Positions 27,816 through 35,641 of a stretch of DNA of 50,487 nt are shown piece after piece. Numbering within the stretch: the stretch's first letter is position 1; every line of letters begins with the position of its first letter. Position numbers and translations under genes: made by a program. Origin of the DNA: an uncultured Oscillatoriales cyanobacterium (GTDB lineage Bacteria > Cyanobacteriota > Cyanobacteriia > Cyanobacteriales > Microcoleaceae); NCBI GenBank assembly GCA_903893625.1, contig CAITND010000062.1, forward strand, positions 1-50,487, written 5' to 3'. The notes beneath the pieces are model-generated. The model was not told the DNA's origin. It worked only from the letters and a program-made list of their open reading frames with translations, and made no database searches.

Positions 27816-30800
27816 TTAATCAATTAATTACTGCGTTGAGTCAAGAACTGGAATTGTCAGCCGAAGAAATAGCGGATACAATTTGGTTGGCACTGCAAAT
27901 CGATCAATTTTCTTCTGAACAGAGTGATCCCCCCCAGCCCCCCATAAAAAGGGGGGAGTTAGATCAAGAAATAGTAAAAAATCAGTCACCACAGGAACAA
28001 AAAGCGGGTATCTACCCCCGAAATCAACAACAAACCTCAAAAACTTCGGGTTTATCTTTAAAGGTTCCTGATGCTTCTTCTCTGCGGGAACCGTTAATAT
28101 TAGCACGGGCATTTAAACCTTTAATGCGTCGGGTTGCTTCGGATCGAGAATTAGTTTTAGATGAAATTGCTACTGTTGCTACTGCTCAAAAAATAGGCGA
28201 TAAAGTGCTGTGCTTTCCTGTTTTTAAACCGACATTAGAACCTTGGTTAGATTTGGATTTAGTCGTTGATGAATCTATCTCTATGCAAATTTGGAGACAC
28301 ACAATTAAAGAGTTAGAAAAATTGTTAAAAAATTATGGTATTTTTCGGGATGTACGAGTTTGGGGATTGATGACTGATGACAATCAACAAATACAAATTC
28401 GTCGCGGTATCGGTGCTACTGCTAAGAATCAATCTCCCCGGAGTCCTAAAGAATTAATAGACCCCAGTGGGCGGCGTTTAGTATTAGTTGTTAGTGATTG
28501 TGTGTCATGTTTATGGCGCAGTGGAAAAGTTACGCCTGTATTAGAATTATGGGCAAAACAAGGAACAATGGCAATACTCCAAATGTTGCCTAAATGGATG
28601 TGGAAAAGAACTGCTTTAGGGAAATCTTCAGAAGTCCGGTTGCGAGGATTAAACCCAGGAGTATTTAATCAGAATTTAATCGCTCAGTCAGTGTCTTTAT
28701 GGGATGAATTAGATGGGGGGGTGAAAGTTCCTGTATTTACTTTAGAACCCGATAAAGCTGGAAATTGGGCGCAAATGTTAGCAGGAAAGGGAAGTATTTG
28801 GGTATCGGGATATGTGTTTAAATTAGAGACAATTCCTGTTAAAAATGAAAGTGGGTTATTGAATTTAGCGAGTGATTTGAGTGCAGAACATCGCGTCCAA
28901 GGATTCCGGGTGACTGCTTCACCTATGGCGCGAAAATTAGCAGGATTATTAGCGTCTGCTCCTGTGATTACTTTACCCATTGTACGATTAATTCAGGAAA
29001 CTTTCTTAAAAGATTCTCTACAAGTTAATGTGGCTGAGGTATTTTTAGGGGGATTATTAAAGCCGTTATCTGAAATTAAGCCAGAAACGAATCCTGATCA
29101 AGTTCAATATGGGTTTATGGAGGGAGTACGGGAGTTATTGCTTGATTCTGTTCCTTCTGATTATGTGTTGACTGTAATTGATAAGGTGTCGAACTATGTG
29201 GCGAAAAAACTGGGTTTTTCGTTGGAAGATTTTGCTGCTGTTTTGAAGAAAGAGCAACCTGTTATAAATAGTGAGACTGCTGAGGAAGTTGGATATTTTG
29301 CGACGGTGACGGCTCAGGTTTTGAGACGTTTGGGTGGGGAGTATGTAAAGGTTGCGGAGGAGTTGGAGGGTGATAATAAACAAACTCTTAATTTTCTATG
29401 GCAAGAAGGCAATACAAGAATTTACAGTTTTTGTACAGATGAACCTTGGACTTTACCATTTGATGCTTTGGTGATTCCAAGTGGTTATAGAATCAGGTTT
29501 GGCGGTCAGTTTGCAAACAGTTTTATCGGTTTTTTAGGTAATGAAAGTTTTAGTTACCTGAATATTGCCCTCAATAAAGCCAAAGATGAAAATAAACAAG
29601 CCGAAATTAGTCCTGAATTACCTTTGCTTGTTCCTGTGCCTTATGAAATCAAATCAAAATTCTCTAAAAGAGATGCTGCTGGCTCTGATTTTTGGATCGT
29701 TTTGGCTACTGTAGAAGATTTACGACCTAGCGTTTCTAATGCTTTTAAAGCTACTCAATCAATAATTTTAAAAACAGCAGATAAAGGAATTAACCGTCTA
29801 GTGATTCCCTTATTAGGAACAGGAAATAATCATCTGCCTATAAATAAAGGGGTTATTGTAATGTTATCAGCAATTACTGAATCCTTAAATAAGTTATCAT
29901 CTAATCCTATTAAAGAAATTATTTTTGTAGATAAAAGCGAAAGCACTATTGAAATTATTAATCAAGTTGCTCAGAGTTTATTTGCTCAGAAAAATATAGA
30001 TGATGTTCAGCTACTTTCAGCCCAAGGAATTGACTACACTCAATTACGGGATTTATTAGCAGAAGGTAAATGGGAAGAAGCAGATGAAGAAACAGCAAGA
30101 TTAATGTTTAAAGTCGCTGACAGGGAAGAGGAAGAGGAGTTAAGGCTTAAAGACATTGAGAATTTTTCTTATACTGATTTACAAACAATTGATCAACTTT
30201 GGGTAAAATATAGTAATGGTCATTTTGGTTTTAGTGTTCAGAAAAAAATCTGGCAAGAATTAGGTGAACAAGTAAATATTGAAACCGAGCGAAAATTGGG
30301 GGAACGCACGGGATGGTTTAAATTAGATGAAGGGTGGTTAGACTACGATGATTATACTTTTTCTTTAGATGCTCCTAAAGGACATCTTCCGGCAAGTTGG
30401 GATTGCTGGGGGATTGATGATTACGAAGTTCATTCAACTTGTTTGCTTCTGTCAAGACTTTTATATTCCGTAGAAAATCAACAAGTTGACTACACTCAAT
30501 TGCGTAATTTACTAGAAGCAGGTAAATGGAAAGAAGCTGATGAAGAAACAGCAAAGGTAATGCTTCAAGCATCCGGTCAAGAAGAAAGAGGCTGGCTTGA
30601 TAAAGAGGATATGGAAAAAATTCCCTCTATAGATTTACAAACGATTGACCAGCTTTGGTTAAAATCTAGTAATGGCAAATTTGGATTTAGTGTACAAAAG
30701 CAGATATGGTTAAGCGTTGGTGGTCAACCTGGATACGATGATGATGAAATTTACAAAAAATTTGGTGAGTATGTAGGTTGGTATATAAAAGATCAAGACA

Positions 30801-31660
30801 AATGGCTACTTTGGGATGAACATATTTTTACTTTAGATGCTCCTCAAGGACATCTACCAAGATATCTTCCCAGTCAACAAAAACGTATTAGACCTTATCT
30901 TTTTTATCGTAATGATTTAGTAGTTTTAGAGAAACACGATGATTTTTCGCAATTAGATAAAGATGTAGATGTTGAGATAATTCCAGAAAAAAAATTTGAT
31001 TTGACTCAACTAGCATTTGCCGCCAATCCTGAACCCGCCCTTCCAATTGTACTACTCCTTGATACATCAGGTTCAATGTCGGGTCAACCTATTAATGCGT
31101 TAAATCAAGGATTAGTTAAGTTTCAGCAAGAACTCAGCCAAGATCACCTTGTATCTAGGCGTGTAGAAGTTGCGATTATTACCTTTGACAGTTCGGTAAA
31201 AATTATTCAAAATTTCGTGACCGTTGACCAATTTAATTCCCCTTATCTGTCAGCTACAGGTTCAACTGAAACAGGGAAAGCCATTGAAGTTGCACTCAAT
31301 CTTATTGAAGATCGCAAGGCAGCTTATAAAAATAATGGTATTCAGTATTATTCCCCTTGGGTGTTGCTAATTACAGATGGTATGCCCACCGACAACTGGC
31401 ACAATTCAGCAAAAATGGTTCGAGAATTTGCTGCCAACAAAAAATTAAAGTTTTTTGCCGTTGGTGTTGATGGAGCGGATTTGGATATTCTCTCACAGAT
31501 TGCTCCTACCGATACGCCACCTCTTATGTTAAGAGAATTGGCGTTCACTAAGTTATTTCAGTGGTTATCATATTCAATATCCACAGTATCTAGGAGTATA
31601 CCCGGTGATCTAGTTACGCTTCCATCAACAATCTCATGGGCAAAAAGTAACGGAAATTAG
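27812..31660 (+). CDS. SAV_2336-N / macro-like / GUN4-GUN4 / vWA fusion protein
   Basis: A 1282-residue protein. Residues ~80-500 resemble the SAV_2336 N-terminal module, including a MIDAS-like VVDESIS (~150). Residues ~545-725 look macro-like (FDALVIPSG; INRLVIPLLGTGNNHLP; EIIFVD). Two GUN4-type domains follow (~740-866 and ~891-1019), each with DYTQLR.LL..GKW.EADEETA, SIDLQTIDQLW-type and FGFSVQK motifs. A canonical vWA domain ends it (~1077-1260) with MIDAS DTSGSMS, TGSTETG and ITDGMPTD. It is coupled to moxR by an ATGA overlap, so it probably partners the ATPase. GUN4 binds tetrapyrroles and macro domains bind ADP-ribose derivatives; here these would be sensing modules by inference. A palindromic repeat lies in frame near residue 40. 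Confidence 0.82.
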   Translation: MINQLITALSQELELSAEEIADTIWLALQIDQFSSEQSDPPQPPIKRGELDQEIVKNQSPQEQKAGIYPRNQQQTSKTSGLSLKVPDASSLREPLILARAFKPLMRRVASDRELVLDEIATVATAQKIGDKVLCFPVFKPTLEPWLDLDLVVDESISMQIWRHTIKELEKLLKNYGIFRDVRVWGLMTDDNQQIQIRRGIGATAKNQSPRSPKELIDPSGRRLVLVVSDCVSCLWRSGKVTPVLELWAKQGTMAILQMLPKWMWKRTALGKSSEVRLRGLNPGVFNQNLIAQSVSLWDELDGGVKVPVFTLEPDKAGNWAQMLAGKGSIWVSGYVFKLETIPVKNESGLLNLASDLSAEHRVQGFRVTASPMARKLAGLLASAPVITLPIVRLIQETFLKDSLQVNVAEVFLGGLLKPLSEIKPETNPDQVQYGFMEGVRELLLDSVPSDYVLTVIDKVSNYVAKKLGFSLEDFAAVLKKEQPVINSETAEEVGYFATVTAQVLRRLGGEYVKVAEELEGDNKQTLNFLWQEGNTRIYSFCTDEPWTLPFDALVIPSGYRIRFGGQFANSFIGFLGNESFSYLNIALNKAKDENKQAEISPELPLLVPVPYEIKSKFSKRDAAGSDFWIVLATVEDLRPSVSNAFKATQSIILKTADKGINRLVIPLLGTGNNHLPINKGVIVMLSAITESLNKLSSNPIKEIIFVDKSESTIEIINQVAQSLFAQKNIDDVQLLSAQGIDYTQLRDLLAEGKWEEADEETARLMFKVADREEEEELRLKDIENFSYTDLQTIDQLWVKYSNGHFGFSVQKKIWQELGEQVNIETERKLGERTGWFKLDEGWLDYDDYTFSLDAPKGHLPASWDCWGIDDYEVHSTCLLLSRLLYSVENQQVDYTQLRNLLEAGKWKEADEETAKVMLQASGQEERGWLDKEDMEKIPSIDLQTIDQLWLKSSNGKFGFSVQKQIWLSVGGQPGYDDDEIYKKFGEYVGWYIKDQDKWLLWDEHIFTLDAPQGHLPRYLPSQQKRIRPYLFYRNDLVVLEKHDDFSQLDKDVDVEIIPEKKFDLTQLAFAANPEPALPIVLLLDTSGSMSGQPINALNQGLVKFQQELSQDHLVSRRVEVAIITFDSSVKIIQNFVTVDQFNSPYLSATGSTETGKAIEVALNLIEDRKAAYKNNGIQYYSPWVLLITDGMPTDNWHNSAKMVREFAANKKLKFFAVGVDGADLDILSQIAPTDTPPLMLRELAFTKLFQWLSYSISTVSRSIPGDLVTLPSTISWAKSNGN
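27931..27960 (+). repeat. Palindromic repeat inserted in frame within the vWA-fusion gene
   Basis: A hairpin of six C and six G residues around ATAAAAA (27938-27956), embedded in the common cyanobacterial context GATCCCCCCCAGCCCCCC...GGGGGGAG. It adds about 10 residues (DPPQPPIKRG) to a non-conserved linker and keeps the frame. Confidence 0.65.
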
Positions 31661-31809
31661 GTTATACAAATTCAAAGAAAGGTTATGAGTTTTGAACCGC
31701 TAAATAAGATCCTCGATAGCGTTACCAATAATCACCATCCTGATGTTAATATAATTGCTTTGAGTTGGTTTGTGAATTGAAGCGATCGCCCAAAATTACA
31801 AGCACACCG

Positions 31810-31875
31810 AGAAACCGGGTTTCTCTAAAATATTGTCGGTGGGAAACAATAAATTTACGCAGAAACCGGGTTTCT
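31810..31875. repeat. Two direct copies of AGAAACCGGGTTTCT
   Basis: Exact copies at 31810-31824 and 31861-31875 in the 300-nt gap after the vWA gene. The rest of the gap (31661-31960) holds a HIP1-like site near 31785 and no convincing gene. Confidence 0.8.
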
Positions 31876-31960
31876 ATATCGCTTAATCGTTGCTTTTCAT
31901 GCCTTGAGTGATAGAATTAGGGAAACTGCGATTATCTTGTACCTAAAGGTTATTTAAGCC

Positions 31961-32170
31961 ATGACGGAAATCATTTTCCTAGTAGAATCTGATGTTGAAG
32001 GGGGGTATATTGCCCAAGCATTAGGGGAATCAATTATTACCCAAGCTGATGATTTAGAAAGCTTAAAAAAAGAAATAAAAGATGCCGTTCACTGTCATTT
32101 TTCCGATCAAATATTACGTCCTAAAATCATCCGGCTGCATATTGTCCAGCAAGAGGTAATTGCTTTATGA
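31961..32170 (+). CDS. HicB/DUF1902-type antitoxin
   Basis: A 69-residue protein typical of small HicB-like antitoxins: VESDVEGGYIAQALGESIIT, then DDLESLKKEIKDAVHCHF and RPKIIRLHIVQQEV. Such proteins bind a HicA mRNA interferase. The stop overlaps the start of a HicA-type gene by 4 bp (ATGA), the normal arrangement, but that toxin is truncated. The antitoxin itself looks complete. Confidence 0.75.
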   Translation: MTEIIFLVESDVEGGYIAQALGESIITQADDLESLKKEIKDAVHCHFSDQILRPKIIRLHIVQQEVIAL

Positions 32171-32259
32171 AATTACCTAGAGATTTATCAGGTCAAGATT
32201 TAGTAAAAGCCCTCAGAAGGTTGGGTTATGAAGTCAGCTTGTTACTTTTGATATTATAG
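32167..32259 (+). pseudogene. Truncated HicA-type toxin (N-terminal fragment)
   Basis: Reads MKLPRDLSGQDLVKALRRLG then YEV, which is the HicA N-terminus, and then goes out of family (SLLLLIL) to TAG 32257. The catalytic His region that should follow is absent. It is cut at about 32236 and joined to an inverted HicA gene from the opposite strand. Confidence 0.75.
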
Positions 32260-32440
32260 AGGAGGTTATCATTTCATCTTTTTCTTGATAGCTTTTGGCA
32301 TCCGCCCCATCTTGACCAGAAAGGGTTACACTGTCTTCTAAAAGAGGATGACTCCATACTGTGTGACTACCCTTACCCGGTCGATAGGTAAATCCGGCTT
32401 TCAGTAAAATTGCTTTAAGTTCACGAATTTTCTTGGGCAC
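32234..32440 (-). CDS. HicA-type toxin with altered C-terminus
   Basis: A 68-residue HicA-like protein: MPKKIRELKAILLKAGFTYR, then PGKGSHTVWSHP with the catalytic His, and TLSGQDGADAKSYQEKD. The family normally continues with a DVxxAL helix; here EMITSSIISKVTS replaces it, encoded by DNA joined from the neighbouring TA locus. The active-site part is present, so partial activity is possible, but the fold is incomplete. It lies 9 nt after a predicted antitoxin gene. Confidence 0.65.
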   Translation of the reverse strand: MPKKIRELKAILLKAGFTYRPGKGSHTVWSHPLLEDSVTLSGQDGADAKSYQEKDEMITSSIISKVTS

Positions 32441-32449
32441 AAATTCTAT

Positions 32450-32680
32450 TTATAAAATCGCCTTAGTAGATTGTACATCAATATTATCAACATCAACAAA
32501 CTCAGTCAAATTACTTCCTTCTGCATAGTAAGGACGCATGATTTCAGCCGCATCTTTTAAACTGAGTTTTTCGGGTTTTTCCATTTCTTCGCGCACCAGC
32601 CGCAATGTAAACTCAATAATCTTTAAACGCTCTACATTCGGCATTTTTTTAATGGCTTCTAAAATTTGGGATTCTATCAT
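32450..32680 (-). CDS. Predicted small antitoxin partner of HicA-like toxin
   Basis: A 76-residue protein with an N-terminal helix-rich region (ILEAIKKMPNVERLKIIEFT) and the acidic tail SNLTEFVDVDNIDV. This is the pattern of small cyanobacterial antitoxins encoded directly before HicA-like toxins. The gap to the toxin is 9 nt on the same strand. Family name uncertain. Confidence 0.6.
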   Translation of the reverse strand: MIESQILEAIKKMPNVERLKIIEFTLRLVREEMEKPEKLSLKDAAEIMRPYYAEGSNLTEFVDVDNIDVQSTKAIL

Positions 32681-32878
32681 AGTTTTTGGAATCCTAACGA
32701 CTACGGTAATTGAACATCTACAAGAAATCTCATCAAGAAATTTAATAAATACTTTTCACCTGAGTTAAACGACTTACAAATAGCAAAATTGATTCATAGT
32801 GAATATTTCTTAACAGGTTGTCAGCAATTTAATCCTGTTTATTATTATATTATAGTCAGGATGCGATCGCCTACACCC

Positions 32879-32944
32879 AGAAACCGGGTTTCTGTGCTCA
32901 ATTTGGGTTGAGCGACACAAAGGGTTGAAAGAAACCCGGTTTCT
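32879..32944. repeat. Inverted pair of AGAAACCGGGTTTCT repeats
   Basis: Exact copy at 32879-32893 and an inverted exact copy (AGAAACCCGGTTTCT) at 32930-32944. They flank 36 nt and can form a long hairpin. The surrounding gap 32681-33121 has a HIP1 octamer, a palindrome and no gene that I recognise. Confidence 0.8.
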
Positions 32945-33021
32945 TAGACTTGATAGGGGATGCGATCGCTATGTCTATCGCATTGTTAATATAGCAAGTC
33001 TAAATGGATCAACATTCCGGT

Positions 33022-33049
33022 GTAGGGGCGAGGCGCGCCTCGCCCCTAC
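33022..33049. repeat. Perfect 28-nt palindrome
   Basis: GTAGGGGCGAGGCG is followed directly by its reverse complement. It lies downstream of the minus-strand MFS gene, so it could end that transcript. It resembles dispersed cyanobacterial palindromes, and a relative is at 48992-49010. Confidence 0.75.
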
Positions 33050-33121
33050 TAAATTGGATTTAAACTGATTTGGATTTCATATAATTACCCTTAGAAATGA
33101 GGATTTAGGGGGATCTGTTTT

Positions 33122-34366
33122 TTAATTCAAGCTATAAACATCCTTCGCTTGACCGATCGCAAATTTAAGAGAAAGGTGAACCGTTTTACTAGAAAATCCA
33201 GCAAAACTGATCACAGCAATTAACGCTAAAACTGCATCCAAAGCAAAGATAGCGGGATAACCCCATTGTTCTGCAATACTTCCAAAAATGGGGCCAGCCA
33301 GGGCAATTCCAACATCAAACCCGGTTAAACAGAGGGAGAAAAATTGACCCCGTTCTTCGGGAAGACACCGATCTGTAATTAACGTGATCATCATGGGAAT
33401 AACAACCCCTGCCCCCATTCCTTCTAACAGTGCGGCTAATAAAATGATGTTACTTCTTGTGGTTTGAGATAACAGTAACATCGCTAAAAAATAACAGATT
33501 AACCCCCCCGTAATAAATAAACCTCGACCATAACGATCAGACGCTCGACCTGTGGGAACTCGGACTAAAAAACTAGCGATCGCGGCGGTACTATAAAATA
33601 ATCCAGAGTTAAAATTCAACCCTGATTCTTTCACGGATAAGGGTAAAAATGTGACTAAAGTTCCAAATATTAAACCCACCATTAACATCACAAATGCGGG
33701 AACCCGAAGACGAGGACTCCATAACATTTGGAAATACCATAACCCTTTTTCCAAGAAAGAAGTCGAGGATGGGGTAACAGTAGGTTGATCTCGTTGAGGT
33801 TCAAAGACTTGGCAAATTCCCAGAAATGCTAAAAACGCAAACCCCGCACTGGATAAAAAGATTGGGTCATAGCCAAAAGCCATTTGCAGAGAACCCCCCA
33901 CCGCAGGGCCAATAGCCATTCCAATTGGGGCGACTAAACTCATATATCCGATGACTTCCCCCCGTCTCTCCACCGGGGCAATATCAGCGACTAAGGCACT
34001 ATAACCGATGGTGAATGCCGCCACACTAACGCCATGAAATGCCCGCAAACACAGCATTAATAGAATCGATTTCGCCCACAAATATCCCCAAGGAGCGATC
34101 ATCGCCACCACTGTTCCAATTAATAATACTAATTTGCGGCTTTTGCGATCGGCTAAGGGGCCAAACCAAAATCGAGAGGGTAATAAACCCAAGGCAAAAG
34201 CACCCATCACCCAGCCAATTTGTTGTTTTGTTCCACCGAGAAATTCAACGTATAAAGGGAGTGTTGGTAAGAGTGCCGTTATACTTGTCCAAAAACATAA
34301 ACCTGCGATAAATAAACTTAGCAGACTCCGTTGGCACTTCGGATCAAAACTGCGAAAAGCGTTCAA
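33122..34366 (-). CDS. MFS transporter
   Basis: A 414-residue inner-membrane transporter of the major facilitator superfamily with about 12 hydrophobic helices. Between helices 2 and 3 it has FGPLADRKSRK, a version of the MFS A-motif, and between helices 8 and 9 VPTGRASDRYGRG. The DHA1-like pattern suggests drug, sugar or metabolite efflux; the substrate is not readable. Start ATG 34366 (MNAFRSFDPKCQRS) precedes helix 1. No regulator gene is adjacent. Confidence 0.9.
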   Translation of the reverse strand: MNAFRSFDPKCQRSLLSLFIAGLCFWTSITALLPTLPLYVEFLGGTKQQIGWVMGAFALGLLPSRFWFGPLADRKSRKLVLLIGTVVAMIAPWGYLWAKSILLMLCLRAFHGVSVAAFTIGYSALVADIAPVERRGEVIGYMSLVAPIGMAIGPAVGGSLQMAFGYDPIFLSSAGFAFLAFLGICQVFEPQRDQPTVTPSSTSFLEKGLWYFQMLWSPRLRVPAFVMLMVGLIFGTLVTFLPLSVKESGLNFNSGLFYSTAAIASFLVRVPTGRASDRYGRGLFITGGLICYFLAMLLLSQTTRSNIILLAALLEGMGAGVVIPMMITLITDRCLPEERGQFFSLCLTGFDVGIALAGPIFGSIAEQWGYPAIFALDAVLALIAVISFAGFSSKTVHLSLKFAIGQAKDVYSLN

Positions 34367-34486
34367 AATACCCCTTCCTTAATAACGTTCAATATCCACT
34401 CAAAACCGGGTCGGGTTTATAGAGTGTTTTCAACTCGCGCTGCATTATTTCTATTGTGTAACAATTTCTCGATTTTTGCCATTCTT

Positions 34487-35194
34487 TTAAGTTGGACTAC
34501 GATTAATATTGGCAATTTGTTGATTAAACCAAAGGGCTGCCATGCCATTCTCCATTTGAGTTAATTGTTCTAAAGTTTGCTCTAAAAGAATAATCGGCAA
34601 ACCCGAAAGAGCCACAGAATATTCGATTTCTTCATATTTTCCATTTTCTCCTAAACCAAAGGCAATCACCTGTTTTCCTTTAACATTTGTTACCCAATAT
34701 TCAGGAATTCCTAACGCTGCATAGAGTTGTTTTTTCTCATCTAAATCAGTCGCTAAAGTTGTATCAGAAACTTCTCCGACTAAATCAGGAACTCGCCAGC
34801 GATTTAAGTCAATACGACGGGGTTCTCCGGCTTGCCAACGGGGTGAATTTTCACCAATATATAAAACGTGATCAGGGGCAGAAGCGCGAGAGTTAGTTTT
34901 TTCGAGTTGACAGCGACCTAATGAACTAAAACTAGCAACAGGAAACCGAGCAAACCAAAAGGCAAATAACATCGTTAATAAATCGCTGATACTGGCATGA
35001 TTAATTCCTTCTGAACCCATTTCAATTAATAAATATCCTTCTTGATAAAATACCTTAACTCGTTCTAAATTAGGATGATCTCGATAGGCTAAATAATCAT
35101 CCCATGTTGCCTTCTGCCATTGAGAAATTGCAGAATTCAGTGAGGGGGCTGTTACCGAAGATAGACTGATCATAGAAATAAAAGATGTAAACAA
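34487..35194 (-). CDS. Uma2 family (DUF820) putative endonuclease
   Basis: A 235-residue Uma2 protein: ERVKVFYQEGYLLIEMGSEG, then VLYIGENSPRW, VPDLVGEVSDTTLATDLDEKK and ALGIPEYWVTN. The usual IIEV glutamate strand is here LVGEV, with Asp and Lys around it conserved. Another ATG 21 nt downstream (MISLSSVTAP) is a possible start. More similar in layout to the 4210 copy than to the 13469 copy. Confidence 0.85.
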   Translation of the reverse strand: MFTSFISMISLSSVTAPSLNSAISQWQKATWDDYLAYRDHPNLERVKVFYQEGYLLIEMGSEGINHASISDLLTMLFAFWFARFPVASFSSLGRCQLEKTNSRASAPDHVLYIGENSPRWQAGEPRRIDLNRWRVPDLVGEVSDTTLATDLDEKKQLYAALGIPEYWVTNVKGKQVIAFGLGENGKYEEIEYSVALSGLPIILLEQTLEQLTQMENGMAALWFNQQIANINRSPT

Positions 35195-35641
35195 GTCAGA
35201 ATCAGATACGGGATCGGGGTAGTAGGGGGAATTAAAAGAATTTTGCTATTAATGATAACACATTCTTGATTTTTTGGGGTCGGGTGTTGAGGATTTAGGA
35301 CAATTAAATTTAGATGCTTAACAGCTTATCCTCCTTGATTATCGTTCTTAGTGTCTTTGTGCCTTTGTGGTTTCTTCAAAAATCCCCCGTACCTCACCCT
35401 ACTAAAAACCACGATAAATTTATTGTGAAAAAATGGGATTCTTTCTTAGGATAGACGTAAAAACTTGAGAAAATTCGCAATATTCAGACTATAGGATAAT
35501 TAAATAGGGGTTAATCCATGTTATTAAAAGATAAAGTTACTGAAGTTTGGATCGATGGGGGACAATCTTTATTACAAGGATAAGGATTTTCAGGATAGAA
35601 TTAATTAAATGCTATATTTTTAATCCCTACTATTTTAGATT
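35195..35641. other. Intergenic region with degenerate repeat sequence
   Basis: About 450 bases upstream of the GH31 gene. It contains CTTTGTGCCTTTGTGG near 35356, a phrase common in dispersed bacterial repeats. A 21-codon frame at 35518-35583 is not convincing. No RNA gene or clear promoter could be placed. Confidence 0.45.

Noticed and set aside
31685-31780. 31-codon ORF after the vWA gene, starting MSFEPLNKILDSV
   Set aside because: The first dozen residues faintly recall a DciA/DUF721 start, but the rest does not; too weak to annotate.
35518-35583. 21-codon ORF upstream of the GH31 gene
   Set aside because: Short, no family resemblance and no clear ribosome site.
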